Positions 26,204 to 34,795 of a stretch of 64,000 bases of DNA are shown here, piece by piece. The position numbers and the translations under genes were made by a program. Each line of letters starts with the position of its first letter. The first letter of the stretch is position 1. The notes under the pieces were generated by a model that saw nothing but the letters and a program-made list of their open reading frames with translations, was not told the DNA's origin and made no database searches. Origin of the DNA: Fen-1273 sp035516035 (GTDB lineage: Bacteria; Bacteroidota; Ignavibacteria; UBA10030; UBA6906); contig DATJAS010000006.1 in the NCBI GenBank assembly GCA_035516035.1, forward strand, positions 10,981 through 74,980, in the 5' to 3' direction.

Positions 26204-26661
26204 CGGGGCACCTCGACTTTGATCCGCGTGCTCTCTTTCGACGTCGAGAGGACCAGGTTTGTCCGCGTGTTCAGCACGCCGGCCCAGGACTGGATCTTGG
26301 CCAGGAGTTTCTCCAGCGAAGCCGTGTCCGCGGTGCGCACCTTGAGCAGGTGGGACCCCTCCCCGGTGATGGCGTGGCACTCCAGGATCTCGTCGTTTGC
26401 GTGTGCATGGTCCAGGAACGCCGCGTAGTGGCGCGAGGAATCCACGGTCACGTGGATGAACGCGCAGATATCCTTGCCGAGCTTTTTCGGGTCCACCGTC
26501 GCGTAGTACCCGGTGATGTACCCTCCTTCTTCAAGCTTGCGCAGCCGCTCGCTCACAGATGGGAGGGAGAGGCCGACCGCCTCCGCAAGGTCGTTGCGGC
26601 GCGTCCTGCCCTTCCTCTGGAGCGTCTCCAGAATTGTCGCGTCGATCGCGTCGATGGTCAT
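26200..26661 (-). CDS. Lrp/AsnC-family transcriptional regulator
   Basis: A 153-residue regulator with an N-terminal winged helix-turn-helix (RRNDLAEAVGLSLPSVSERLRKLEEGG, shortened here: recognition helix around residues 33-45) and a C-terminal RAM/AsnC domain that binds an amino acid and forms octamers. It is the first gene of an operon with amt and glnA, so it probably senses an amino acid such as glutamine and controls ammonium assimilation and itself. A perfect palindrome (26725-26734) overlaps the predicted start of transcription. The leader is about 73 bases and has no clear Shine-Dalgarno sequence. Confidence 0.92.
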   Translation of the reverse strand: MTIDAIDATILETLQRKGRTRRNDLAEAVGLSLPSVSERLRKLEEGGYITGYYATVDPKKLGKDICAFIHVTVDSSRHYAAFLDHAHANDEILECHAITGEGSHLLKVRTADTASLEKLLAKIQSWAGVLNTRTNLVLSTSKESTRIKVEVPR

Positions 26662-26724
26662 GAGGGGGTTCCGGGGGGTTGGGGTTCTGCCAGGGGTGGA
26701 AGCCTAAATAACTAAGGTTTTTGC

Positions 26725-26734
26725 CTATCGATAG
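26725..26734. promoter_or_regulatory. Operator-like palindrome at the Lrp-amt-glnA promoter
   Basis: CTATCGATAG is a perfect 10-base palindrome starting 6 bases after the -10 box, thus over the start point. It could be the binding site for the Lrp-type protein encoded by the first gene. Confidence 0.4.
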
Positions 26735-26739
26735 CTTGA

Positions 26740-26768
26740 AATATAAGGCACGGGAGGGAAAAAGTCAA
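26740..26768 (-). promoter_or_regulatory. Promoter of Lrp-amt-glnA
   Basis: On the minus strand TTGACT (26768-26763) and TATATT (26745-26740) with a 17-base spacer, one of the strongest matches in the window, in an AT-rich patch after rpe. Confidence 0.7.
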
Positions 26769-26822
26769 GAAGAATTTCTATGCGCGCGGAAATAGGGGCG
26801 TGGAGGGAAGGAGGCGGGGATG

Positions 26823-27479
26823 TCAGCCGCCGGCGGCCGCCCGCAGGGCGCGGACGGCTCCCGGGACGTCCGGGGCGCCGAAGATCGCCTGTCCCGCCAC
26901 GAGCACGTTGGCCCCCGCGCGCGCGACGCGGGGCGCGGTCGTCGTGTCGATGCCGCCGTCCACCTCGAGGAAGAGCCCCGGCCGCACTTCGCGCGCCATC
27001 GCGGCCGTGCGGCGGATCTTCTCGACGGACGCTTCAATAAACGTCTGGCCGCCGAAGCCGGGATTGACGGACATGATGAGCACCATGTCGACGAACGGCA
27101 GGATCTCCACGAGGAGGCTCTCCGGCGTGGCGGGGTTGACGCACACCCCCGCCCTGGCGCCGGTCGACCGGATCTTCTGCACCGTGCGGTGCAGGTGGGG
27201 ACATGTTTCGTAATGGACCGTGATCGAATCGGCCCCCGCCCCCCTGAAGTCATCGATGTACCTGTCGGGGTCCGCGATCATCAGGTGCACGTCGAACGGG
27301 AGCCGGCTGCGGCGCCTGAGCGAGCGGATGACCGGGGGGCCGATCGTCAGGTTCGGCACGAAGTGGCCGTCCATGACGTCGAGGTGGAGCCAGTCGGCTC
27401 CTCCCTGCTCGGCGAGCGCAATCTGACGGCCGAGTTCCGCGAAGTCGGCGGCCAGCAGCGAGGGAGCGATCGTGGTCAT
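26823..27479 (-). CDS. rpe: Ribulose-phosphate 3-epimerase
   Basis: A 218-residue TIM-barrel enzyme interconverting ribulose 5-phosphate and xylulose 5-phosphate. IAPSLLAADF (4-13), HLDVMDGHFVPNLTIG (catalytic aspartate and metal ligands), DVHLMI, MSVNPGFGGQ and EVDGGI (second aspartate) are all present. The ATG at 27479 (MTTIAPSLL) is chosen by the family N-terminus. It follows the PASTA-protein gene by 13 bases and shares its promoter. Pairing of rpe with PASTA-related genes is common in bacteria near kinase/phosphatase loci; no kinase is here. Confidence 0.96.
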   Translation of the reverse strand: MTTIAPSLLAADFAELGRQIALAEQGGADWLHLDVMDGHFVPNLTIGPPVIRSLRRRSRLPFDVHLMIADPDRYIDDFRGAGADSITVHYETCPHLHRTVQKIRSTGARAGVCVNPATPESLLVEILPFVDMVLIMSVNPGFGGQTFIEASVEKIRRTAAMAREVRPGLFLEVDGGIDTTTAPRVARAGANVLVAGQAIFGAPDVPGAVRALRAAAGG

Positions 27480-27492
27480 AGGCAGCGGGCCG

Positions 27493-28278
27493 TCAGTGGA
27501 GTGGGACCTGGATTTCATCCGTGGGGCGCCCCGCCTTCACGACAAAGAGGTCGATTTTACCCCCGAGGGGCACGGATTCCCCCGCGCGCGGGAACTGTTC
27601 GACCACCGTGTTGGGTATAAGCTCATAGCTGAGCTGGAACGTGATGTTGCCGACGGCGAGCTTCTGGGCCAGGAGGAGCTTCTCCGCCTCGCTGACTGTC
27701 CGGCCGACGACGTTGGGCACGCTGACGCCCCCGGCGGCCGCCCCCCCTGCGCTCACCGTGATATTGACGCGCGAACCCCGGGCGGCCCGGGCGTCCGCAC
27801 CGATCGACTGCGCGACGATCGTGTTCTCAGGGTAGACGGTCGAGGGCTCGAAGCTCACCGCGCCGAGCTGAAGCCCGTAGCGTTCGAGCGCGAATTTCGC
27901 GTCCCTGAGTGAGCGGCCCCGGAGCTGGGGAACGACGACGAGCGCCTCCCCCCCGCTCAGCGTCAGGTACACCCTCCTCCCGAGCTTTACCTGCGCCTGT
28001 GCCACGGGGTTCTGGTATATGACCGTGCCGGGGGGATGGTCGGGATCGGGGCGCGTATCGGCCTCGACCCCCTCCAGCCCGGCAGACTCGAGCTGAGTCC
28101 TGGCGTCGGCCAGGGGGAGGCCGGTCACCGCTGGAACGGCGAGCGTTCCCCCGTGGTTTACGTACAGTGGCAGCGCGAGATTGTTGAGGAGGAAAAAGAG
28201 CGCGATCGCCACAGCCGCGGCGACGGAGAGTTTGCGCACCCAGGGCTTCCGAACAATCTGAGGAATTGTCAATGGCAT
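27493..28278 (-). CDS. Membrane-anchored protein with three PASTA domains
   Basis: 261 residues: a short cytosolic N-terminus (MPLTIPQIVRKPW), one membrane helix (about 18-38, VAAAVAIALFFLLNNLALPL) and three PASTA repeats outside: VPAVTGLPLADARTQLESAG, VVPQLRGRSLRDAKFALERY and VPNVVGRTVSEAEKLLLAQK. PASTA domains bind peptidoglycan fragments or act as spacers in Ser/Thr kinases and PBPs; here they are attached to no enzyme, so this is a sensor or scaffold of unknown role. The start at 28278 has AGGCGG upstream and lies 24 bases after the predicted transcription start; the longer reading to 28356 begins upstream of the promoter. Confidence 0.85.
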   Translation of the reverse strand: MPLTIPQIVRKPWVRKLSVAAAVAIALFFLLNNLALPLYVNHGGTLAVPAVTGLPLADARTQLESAGLEGVEADTRPDPDHPPGTVIYQNPVAQAQVKLGRRVYLTLSGGEALVVVPQLRGRSLRDAKFALERYGLQLGAVSFEPSTVYPENTIVAQSIGADARAARGSRVNITVSAGGAAAGGVSVPNVVGRTVSEAEKLLLAQKLAVGNITFQLSYELIPNTVVEQFPRAGESVPLGGKIDLFVVKAGRPTDEIQVPLH

Positions 28279-28308
28279 GCCGCCTCGCGAGTTCCGGTTC
28301 AGGCCGTA

Positions 28309-28337
28309 AAGATAGTCAAACACACGCGAAACCACAA
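28309..28337 (-). promoter_or_regulatory. Promoter of the PASTA-rpe pair
   Basis: On the minus strand TTGTGG (28337-28332) and TATCTT (28314-28309), 17-base spacer. It lies in the 70-base gap shared with the divergent ten-gene cluster; I found no equally good promoter for that cluster on the plus strand. Confidence 0.5.
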
Positions 28338-28348
28338 GGCGCCGGCTC

Positions 28349-29296
28349 GTGATCACGACGGCGGCCCTTCGAAGGGGGACGCCCCCCAGATCGGACAGCG
28401 CGCTGCGCCGGGGCGTGGTCAGGGCGCTCCTGTACTACGACATCTGGCGCTATCCCCTGACATCCCTCGAGCTCCACGCCTTCCATCCCGGAGAGGCTTC
28501 ATCGCACAGCCGGTTTGTCCTGGCACTGGATGCGATGGTGCGCGACGGGTCGCTCGCGCGGGAAGGAAACTACTACTGCCTCCCCGGGAGAGAAGAGGGG
28601 GCCCGGGAACGGCGCCGGAGAGAGCGGCACGCCCGGGGCATGTGGATACTGGCGGGATGCGCCGCCCGTATCATCAAGTCGTTCCCTTTCGTCCGCGGGA
28701 TCCTGGTCTCGGGCGATCTTTCCAAGAACGCCACCGGCAGGGGAAGCGACGTCGACTTCTTCATCCTGACGGAACCCGGACGCCTCTGGATCGCGAGGAC
28801 GCTCCTGGTGATGTTCAAGAAGACCGTGCTGCTGAACAGCAAGAAGTTCTTCTGCGTCAACGCGTTCTGCGCCACGGACTCGATGGTCGTGGCCGACAGG
28901 AACATCTACCAGGCGACGGAGATCGCGCAGCTCAAGCCGCTCTACAATACGGCGCTCTTCCGGGCGTACCTCGACGCGAACGGGTGGATCCGGGAATACT
29001 TCCCGAACTTCAGCCCCGCCGCGCTCCGGCTCCCGAGAGCGACGGAGCGGAGGAGCATCCTGCAGAGGCTCGCGGAATTCCCGTTCCGGTTCCTCCCCGC
29101 CGGCCGCATCGACGCCGCGCTGATGAGGGGGATGCGGCGCGAGTGGGCCCGGCGGCACCCCGAACTCGACGAGCGGACGCGCGAGGAGATTTTCCTCTGC
29201 GCGCCGGGGGAATCGCGGGCATTCGCCGGGAATTTCCAGGGAAAGGTCCTCCGCGCGTACGCGACCCGGCTCAGGGCGCACGGGGTCGCGCCGTGA
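28349..29296 (+). CDS. Nucleotidyltransferase-fold protein (cluster gene 1)
   Basis: 315 residues, start GTG at 28349. The first 80 residues look like a winged-helix module (LLYYDIWRYPLTSLELHAF). Residues 118-138 read ILVSGDLSKNATGRGSDVDFF, in which SG, GSD and DVD match the pol-beta-like nucleotidyltransferase pattern G-S-x-D-x-D with a stretched loop. A third acidic residue is not certain. The rest is helical and Arg-rich. It may transfer a nucleotide to a small molecule, sugar or protein, or be inactive. It heads a ten-gene cluster and overlaps gene 2 by 4 bases. Confidence 0.65.
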   Translation: MITTAALRRGTPPRSDSALRRGVVRALLYYDIWRYPLTSLELHAFHPGEASSHSRFVLALDAMVRDGSLAREGNYYCLPGREEGARERRRRERHARGMWILAGCAARIIKSFPFVRGILVSGDLSKNATGRGSDVDFFILTEPGRLWIARTLLVMFKKTVLLNSKKFFCVNAFCATDSMVVADRNIYQATEIAQLKPLYNTALFRAYLDANGWIREYFPNFSPAALRLPRATERRSILQRLAEFPFRFLPAGRIDAALMRGMRREWARRHPELDERTREEIFLCAPGESRAFAGNFQGKVLRAYATRLRAHGVAP

Positions 29297-30765
29297 ACGG
29301 GGCCGACATCCTCTTCACACACTCCTATTTTCTCCGGTTCGACCCGAAGGAACTCCGGGCGATGACGCCCTACCCGCCGCTGGGAACGCTCTACGCGGCC
29401 TCCATCGCGCGGGGGCTCGGCTACCGCCCGTCGCTCTTCGACAGCATGCTCGCCGAAGGCGAGGCCGAAATCACGCCCGTGATACGCCGGCTCCGCCCGC
29501 GCATCGTCGCCATCTACGACGACGATTTCAATTACCTGACGAAAATGTGTCTCACGCGGATGCGCGAAGCGGCGTTCGCCCTTGCGGGCATCGCGCGCGG
29601 GGAAGGGTGCACGGTGATCGTGCACGGCTCCGACGCCGCCGATCGCGCGGAGGAATACATCGCGCGCGGCGCCGATTACGTCCTGTGCGGCGAGGGAGAG
29701 GGACCCCTGGGCGACCTCCTCGTCGCGCTCAGGGACGGAGGGGACCCCTTCGCCGTGAGGGGCGTCGTCGCGCGCGACGGCCTCACGCTGCGGCGGACGC
29801 TCCCCCACGCCTCCGTGAGGGATCTTGACGCCCTCCCGATGCCCGCGTGGGACCTGATCGACGCCTCGCGGTACCGGGACGCCTGGGTGAACCGTCACGG
29901 CCATTTCTCGCTCAACATGGTCACGACGCGCGGCTGCCCTTTTCACTGCAACTGGTGCGCCAAGCCGATCTACGGGCAGGCGTACGCCTCCCGCTCGCCG
30001 GCCAACGTCGTCGATGAGATGATCCACCTGCGCCACACGCTCCACCCCGATCATCTCTGGTTCTGCGACGATATTTTCGGCCTGAAGCCGGGATGGCTCG
30101 GGGAGTTCGCCGCGGAGGTGAACCGCCGGGGCGCGCACACCCCGTTCAAGTGCCTGGCGAGAGTCGACCTCCTCCTCAAGGACAACGCCGTCGATCACCT
30201 TGCCGCCGCCGGCTGCACATCGGTCTGGGTCGGGGCGGAGTCCGGATCCCAGAAGATCCTCGACGCGATGGAAAAGGGGACGACGGTCGGACAGATCCAC
30301 GAGGCCTCGCGTCTCCTCAGGGCAAAGGGCATCCGCACAGGATTCTTCCTCCAGTTCGGTTACCCGGGTGAAACGCGCGCGGACATCGATCGCACGCTCG
30401 CCATGGTGAGGGACTGTCTTCCTGACGACATCGGCATTTCCGTCTCTTACCCGCTCCCGGGAACCCCCTTCTACGAGAGCGTTCGCCGTTCGCTCGGGGG
30501 GAAAAAGAACTGGCGCGTGAGCGAAGACCTCGACCTGATGTTCCCGGGAGAATTCCATCCGGATTTCTACAGGGCGCTTCATGCCCTGACGCACAAACGC
30601 CTCAGGGTCTGGCAGGGGGTGAAGGAGGCGAGAGCACTGGCGGCGGCGCCATGGACCGCCTCGGGCGCAAAGCTCCGCCGCGTGGCCGGCGGGGCGTACC
30701 ATGTCCTGACGCTCCCGTACTACCGCAGGAAGATGCATGCGCTCGAAAAACCCCTCCAGGCCTGA
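29293..30765 (+). CDS. Radical SAM protein with B12-binding-like N-terminus (cluster gene 2)
   Basis: 490 residues, GTG start at 29293 overlapping the previous stop (GTGA). Residues about 25-150 resemble the Rossmann-like B12-binding domain of BchE-type enzymes (TPYPPLGTLYAASIARGLGY, CGEGEGPLGDLL), without the classical DxHxxG cobalamin motif. The radical SAM domain starts at RGCPFHCNWC, with C215, C219 and C222 for the 4Fe-4S cluster, and continues with CDDIFGLK and VGAESGSQKILDAMEKG. Such enzymes methylate unactivated carbons or rearrange rings and lipids. Its substrate is unknown; context is glycosyl and methyl transfer plus export. Confidence 0.85.
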   Translation: MNGADILFTHSYFLRFDPKELRAMTPYPPLGTLYAASIARGLGYRPSLFDSMLAEGEAEITPVIRRLRPRIVAIYDDDFNYLTKMCLTRMREAAFALAGIARGEGCTVIVHGSDAADRAEEYIARGADYVLCGEGEGPLGDLLVALRDGGDPFAVRGVVARDGLTLRRTLPHASVRDLDALPMPAWDLIDASRYRDAWVNRHGHFSLNMVTTRGCPFHCNWCAKPIYGQAYASRSPANVVDEMIHLRHTLHPDHLWFCDDIFGLKPGWLGEFAAEVNRRGAHTPFKCLARVDLLLKDNAVDHLAAAGCTSVWVGAESGSQKILDAMEKGTTVGQIHEASRLLRAKGIRTGFFLQFGYPGETRADIDRTLAMVRDCLPDDIGISVSYPLPGTPFYESVRRSLGGKKNWRVSEDLDLMFPGEFHPDFYRALHALTHKRLRVWQGVKEARALAAAPWTASGAKLRRVAGGAYHVLTLPYYRRKMHALEKPLQA

Positions 30766-31810
30766 CCGCTTCTCCCACCGTGCCTGGCGCGGTGCGGCCC
30801 CTCCCCGGAGCGTCCTCCTCATCAGGCTTCACGCGCTCGGGGACGTGGCAATCGTGCTCCCGCTGGCCGGCTCCATTGCCAGGGAGTGGCCCGGCGCACG
30901 CATCGACATGCTGACCGCTCCCCCCGCAGATTCAATCGCCAGGCTCGCCAGGGCAATCAGCAACGTCTACGTCTACGAGGTTGCCCCGTCCAGGCTCGCG
31001 CGCATCGTCGACGCGTTCACGTACGGGCTTGCGGTCAGGAGGATGCGCTATGATGCTATTATCGACATTCAATCAAACTACATAACCCGTATCATCCGCT
31101 GGAGTTCAGGCGTTCGCTCATGGAGTGAATTCGATCGGTTCTCGCCTCTCTCCGCAGCCGAGCGCGCCCGGCGCTCTCTCGCTGCATGCGGAGTTCCCCG
31201 CCCCGCGTTTGATATCCCGGCTAAGATACGGGAGGAATCGCTCAAGGAAGCCCGGATGAGGCTCCGTGCCGCCGGCTGGGACGGGAGCACGAGGCTCGCG
31301 GTCTTCAATCCCGCGGGCCTCTGGGTCACGAGGAACTGGCCCCTGGAGAACTACGTTGAACTCTACAGACTCTGGAGCAAGCGGGAACCCCTCCGCGTGC
31401 TCATGCTCGGGACCGACCGCATACGGGAGTCCTCCCGGGCGATCGCACAGGCATGCGGGAACGACATCATAAACCTCGCGGCGCAAACCTCGGCCGGCGA
31501 AGCATTTGCACTTCTGCGCCTTGCTGACGTCATTATCACCGAAGATTCCGGCCTGATGCACATGGCGTGGAGCGCGGGAACCCCCGTCGTGGCTCTCTTC
31601 GGATCCACGAACAGTGCATGGTCCTCCCCGCCCGGAGACCGGGCCGTCTGCCTCGATTCCAGCGACCTCCCCTGTGGCTGCTGCATGGAGCCCCGGTGCG
31701 CATTCGGCGACGTCCGTTGTCTTGCCCGCCGGGCGCCCGGGGAGGTGCTCGGCGCAGCCCTCGGGCTCATTGAGCGCGTCCACGCCCACACACAAACTGC
31801 ACCCGGTTGA
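30737..31810 (+). CDS. Glycosyltransferase family 9 (heptosyltransferase-like; cluster gene 3)
   Basis: 357 residues, GT-B fold. VLLIRLHALGDVAIVLPLAG (26-45) is the GT9 N-terminal signature with the GD motif, NPAGLWVTRNWP marks the second domain, and ITEDSGLMHMAWSAG near 260 is the donor-binding region, as in LPS heptosyltransferases. A cysteine-rich tail (CGCCMEPRC) is unusual for the family and may bind metal. It overlaps gene 2 by 29 bases and gene 4 by one. It probably adds a heptose or hexose to a lipid-linked acceptor on the cytosolic face. Confidence 0.88.
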   Translation: MRSKNPSRPDRFSHRAWRGAAPPRSVLLIRLHALGDVAIVLPLAGSIAREWPGARIDMLTAPPADSIARLARAISNVYVYEVAPSRLARIVDAFTYGLAVRRMRYDAIIDIQSNYITRIIRWSSGVRSWSEFDRFSPLSAAERARRSLAACGVPRPAFDIPAKIREESLKEARMRLRAAGWDGSTRLAVFNPAGLWVTRNWPLENYVELYRLWSKREPLRVLMLGTDRIRESSRAIAQACGNDIINLAAQTSAGEAFALLRLADVIITEDSGLMHMAWSAGTPVVALFGSTNSAWSSPPGDRAVCLDSSDLPCGCCMEPRCAFGDVRCLARRAPGEVLGAALGLIERVHAHTQTAPG

Positions 31811-33081
31811 TGTTCCGTATCACGATATTCGTCGTCGTTGCCGGCCTCCAGTACCTCTGCTACCGCCATGCGCGCACATGGGCTGCACGGCGCTTTCCGG
31901 GGAGCCGTCGGGCGGCCACGCTGGTCAACGCCTTCTTCTCGCTCTTCGCCGTCACGCTCTTCGTCGCCGTGTTCCTCGGCATGGCGGGGGGTGCGCTCCC
32001 GGGATGGCTCACCGCACTCCTTGCACGCCCGTTCTACATCTGGCTCGGGGGAACGATCGGTCTCGGCCTCGCGCTCATTGTCTGGATGATTGTCACGGCC
32101 CCGCTGCGCCTGGGCAGGGCGATCGCCCTGCGCATCCCGCGCCTCGGCAGGGCCTACCGCGCGATCACGGCCCACCGGGGCGCGCGCCGGTTTGACGCAG
32201 CGCGCAGGGCCTTCCTCTTCCACGCCGCGGAGGGGGTGGCCGTGGCGTCGTTCGGCGGCGCGACATACGGGGTATTCCGGGGGCGGTACGGCTACCAGTA
32301 CACGGACTCAACGATGGAGCTGGCCACACTCCCCCGGGAGCTGGACGGATTCACGATCGGCCTCCTCTCCGACATCCACTCCAGCTCGTTCATGACCAGG
32401 AGGGACATGGACGGCTACTGCCGCGGCGTGATGTCGCTCGGTGCCGACCTCATCGTCGTCCCGGGCGACTTCGTCAACAGCCAGACAAGCGAAGTGTATC
32501 CCTTTGCCGAATCGTTCAGCGCTTTGCATGCGCCCTGCGGCGTGTTCGGCGTCATGGGAAATCACGATTTCTACGCGGGGGACCCCGAGCGCGTCGCCCG
32601 CGAGGTCGACGGGTGCGGCGTCCGGCTCCTGAGAAACGACAGCGTGTTCATCGAGCGCGGCGGGGCCCGGTTTGCGCTCGCCGGCATCGACGACGTGGGG
32701 CGGCGGGAAACGGCCGCCGCATACATGCGCCGCGCGCTCAGGTCCATTCCCGACGGCACCCCGAGGATCCTCCTCTCGCACAGGCCGTATTTCATCGGCG
32801 AGGCGGGCCTGGAGGGGGTCGACCTTGTGCTGAGCGGGCACACGCACGGGGGACAGATCGTCCTCGGGCAGATCGGCGGCATCACGCTGACACCGGCCGC
32901 CCTGGCTTCTCCGTACATCTGGGGAAAATACAGGCTGGGGCGGACACAGATGTACGTCTCCAGGGGGATCGGGACGGTGGGGCTCCCCATGAGAATCAAC
33001 TGTCCCCCCGAGATTACCAAGATCACGCTCAGGGCCGCCTCACCGCCCCCCGGGGGGAGCGCCGATGCCCACGGCGCGTGA
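31810..33081 (+). CDS. Membrane-anchored metallophosphoesterase (cluster gene 4)
   Basis: 423 residues. Three hydrophobic segments lie in the first 100 residues (about 1-16, 39-60, 76-98). The calcineurin-like phosphatase domain follows with DIH (188-190), VPGDFVN (218-224), GNHDF (250-254), a later LSHRPYF and SGHTHGGQ, all metal-site motifs of the YkuE/YaeI group. It could remove phosphate from a lipid or polyprenyl phosphate at the membrane, fitting a glycolipid pathway. The ATG at 31810 shares one base with the preceding stop. Confidence 0.88.
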   Translation: MFRITIFVVVAGLQYLCYRHARTWAARRFPGSRRAATLVNAFFSLFAVTLFVAVFLGMAGGALPGWLTALLARPFYIWLGGTIGLGLALIVWMIVTAPLRLGRAIALRIPRLGRAYRAITAHRGARRFDAARRAFLFHAAEGVAVASFGGATYGVFRGRYGYQYTDSTMELATLPRELDGFTIGLLSDIHSSSFMTRRDMDGYCRGVMSLGADLIVVPGDFVNSQTSEVYPFAESFSALHAPCGVFGVMGNHDFYAGDPERVAREVDGCGVRLLRNDSVFIERGGARFALAGIDDVGRRETAAAYMRRALRSIPDGTPRILLSHRPYFIGEAGLEGVDLVLSGHTHGGQIVLGQIGGITLTPAALASPYIWGKYRLGRTQMYVSRGIGTVGLPMRINCPPEITKITLRAASPPPGGSADAHGA

Positions 33082-34795
33082 GACGGCATCCCCGGGAGCG
33101 GACCGACCCCCCTTCCTCCCGAACGTGCGGTTCCTCTGGAGATTTGCCAGGGAGCGGAGGACACGGCTCGCACTCGCGCTAGCGGCGCTCACACTGGTGT
33201 CCGCGACATCGCTCCTCTATCCGTGGCTCCTGAAGGTGATGATCGACCGCCTCGGCCGCGGCGCTCCCCCGGAAGCGGGCATCGGGGGGATGGCAACTCT
33301 CCTCATCGCGGTGCTCGCGCTCTCGGGGGCCGCGGGCTACTACGAGCAGGTGGAGCTGAAGAAACTCGGGTACCTCCTCCGCAACGCGGTGCGCGAGTCG
33401 CTCCACGCATCCCTTCTCGCCCGGGAAATGGCGTTTCACCGGGCTTCGCGACTGGGGGAGCTTTCTGCGCGCGCCTCCGCCGACGTCGGCACGCTTGCGG
33501 ACATCTACACGGGACTCCTCGCCCCCGCGATCCAGAACGCCCTCTTCATCGCAGGATGCCTTGCCCTCATGCTCCTGCTGAACTGGCTCGCCACGATACT
33601 CGTCCTCCTCCTGGTCCTCGCGCCGCTGCCGGTCATCGCACGCCTGGGACGGAAGATCCGCGCAGCGACCGCGCACGGGCGCGCGGGCGCGGCGCGCGCA
33701 CATGCGCTGTTCGAAGAATCGCTCTCCGCGATCCGCGAGATCAAGGCGTTCTCGCGCGAGCGCCTCGAGGCTTCACGGTATGCCGGCGCCCTCCGGGACG
33801 CCCTCCGGGGCGAAATGGAGGGAGCCGTGCTCCAGATCGGCATCAACCAGGTCGTCTACATGCTCGCCTCCGGCGCGCTCCTGGCGATATTCTTCCTGGG
33901 GACGCGTCGCACGTTTCTCCCGGCGTGGTCGCTTGGCGACGTGGTGGCGTTTTACTTTTACTCGTACACGATGATGATGGCGGTCCTTTCCGCGGGGAAA
34001 GTCGTTCTCTCGGCGCACGAAACCGCGGGGGCGCTCGAACGGGTCATTGAGCTCGCTGCGCCTGCAGCGGCCCCCCCCCACGCTGACTCCGTGCGAGAGA
34101 CGCCCCGCGGCACGGCGATCGAAATGGAAGGCGTCCGGTTCTCGTATGACGGCGAGAGGCAAATCCTGGACGGCGTGTCGCTCGCCATCCCCCCGGGCAC
34201 GTGGCAGGTCATCACCGGTCCCTCGGGGAGCGGCAAATCGACGCTCGCCGCGCTCCTCATCGGGCTCTACCGGCCCGATGCGGGGAGCGTGCGCGTTGGA
34301 GGACTCGCTCCCGATGCGGGGCTCTCCCGCGCCCGGGACGTCGGGTACGCGGGACAGGAGCCACTCCTCCTGCACGGCACGCTGCGGGAGAACATCGCGT
34401 TCGCCGACGCCCCCGCGACAGGAGCGATGATCGCGGGGGTCGTCGAGGCGTGCTGCCTCGCGCCCCTCGTACGGTCGCTCCCCCTGGGACTCGACACGCC
34501 GGTGGGCGAGCGGGGGTACACGCTCAGCGGCGGCGAGAAATCCCGCGTGGCGATCGCGCGCGCGCTCCTGCACGACCCTCCCCTCCTGATCCTGGACGAG
34601 GTGAACACGATGCTGGACGCCGGGACGGAACGGGCGCTCTGGAGGAATCTGACCGCGCTTCGCCGGGGGCTGACCACGATCGTCATCACGCACCACGCCG
34701 GGGGAGTCCCGGGCGGGGAGGGGGCCCTCGAACTCCGCGGGGGAGTCGTTCTCCAGCAGGCCGCCGGCGCGCTCGTCGGCGCGGGAGCGCGATGA
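33065..34795 (+). CDS. ABC exporter, fused permease and ATPase (cluster gene 5)
   Basis: 576 residues, a half-transporter of the MsbA/LmrA class. Six membrane segments (about 32-55, 72-95, 150-195, 255-320), with EIKAFSRE, the coupling-helix phrase, near 225. The ATPase has Walker A GPSGSGKS (385-392), signature YTLSGGEKSRVAIARALL (about 485-502) and Walker B LLILDEVN, then the H-loop in VITHHAG. The Walker B glutamate is intact, so it should hydrolyse ATP. It probably exports or flips the product made by the neighbouring enzymes. It overlaps genes 4 and 6 by 17 and 4 bases. Confidence 0.93.
   Translation: MPTARETASPGADRPPFLPNVRFLWRFARERRTRLALALAALTLVSATSLLYPWLLKVMIDRLGRGAPPEAGIGGMATLLIAVLALSGAAGYYEQVELKKLGYLLRNAVRESLHASLLAREMAFHRASRLGELSARASADVGTLADIYTGLLAPAIQNALFIAGCLALMLLLNWLATILVLLLVLAPLPVIARLGRKIRAATAHGRAGAARAHALFEESLSAIREIKAFSRERLEASRYAGALRDALRGEMEGAVLQIGINQVVYMLASGALLAIFFLGTRRTFLPAWSLGDVVAFYFYSYTMMMAVLSAGKVVLSAHETAGALERVIELAAPAAAPPHADSVRETPRGTAIEMEGVRFSYDGERQILDGVSLAIPPGTWQVITGPSGSGKSTLAALLIGLYRPDAGSVRVGGLAPDAGLSRARDVGYAGQEPLLLHGTLRENIAFADAPATGAMIAGVVEACCLAPLVRSLPLGLDTPVGERGYTLSGGEKSRVAIARALLHDPPLLILDEVNTMLDAGTERALWRNLTALRRGLTTIVITHHAGGVPGGEGALELRGGVVLQQAAGALVGAGAR

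Noticed and set aside
28036..29292. Long in-frame 5' extension of cluster gene 2
   Set aside because: It runs through the shared promoter region and gene 1 in another frame; the GTG at 29293 with a GTGA overlap gives the family N-terminus.
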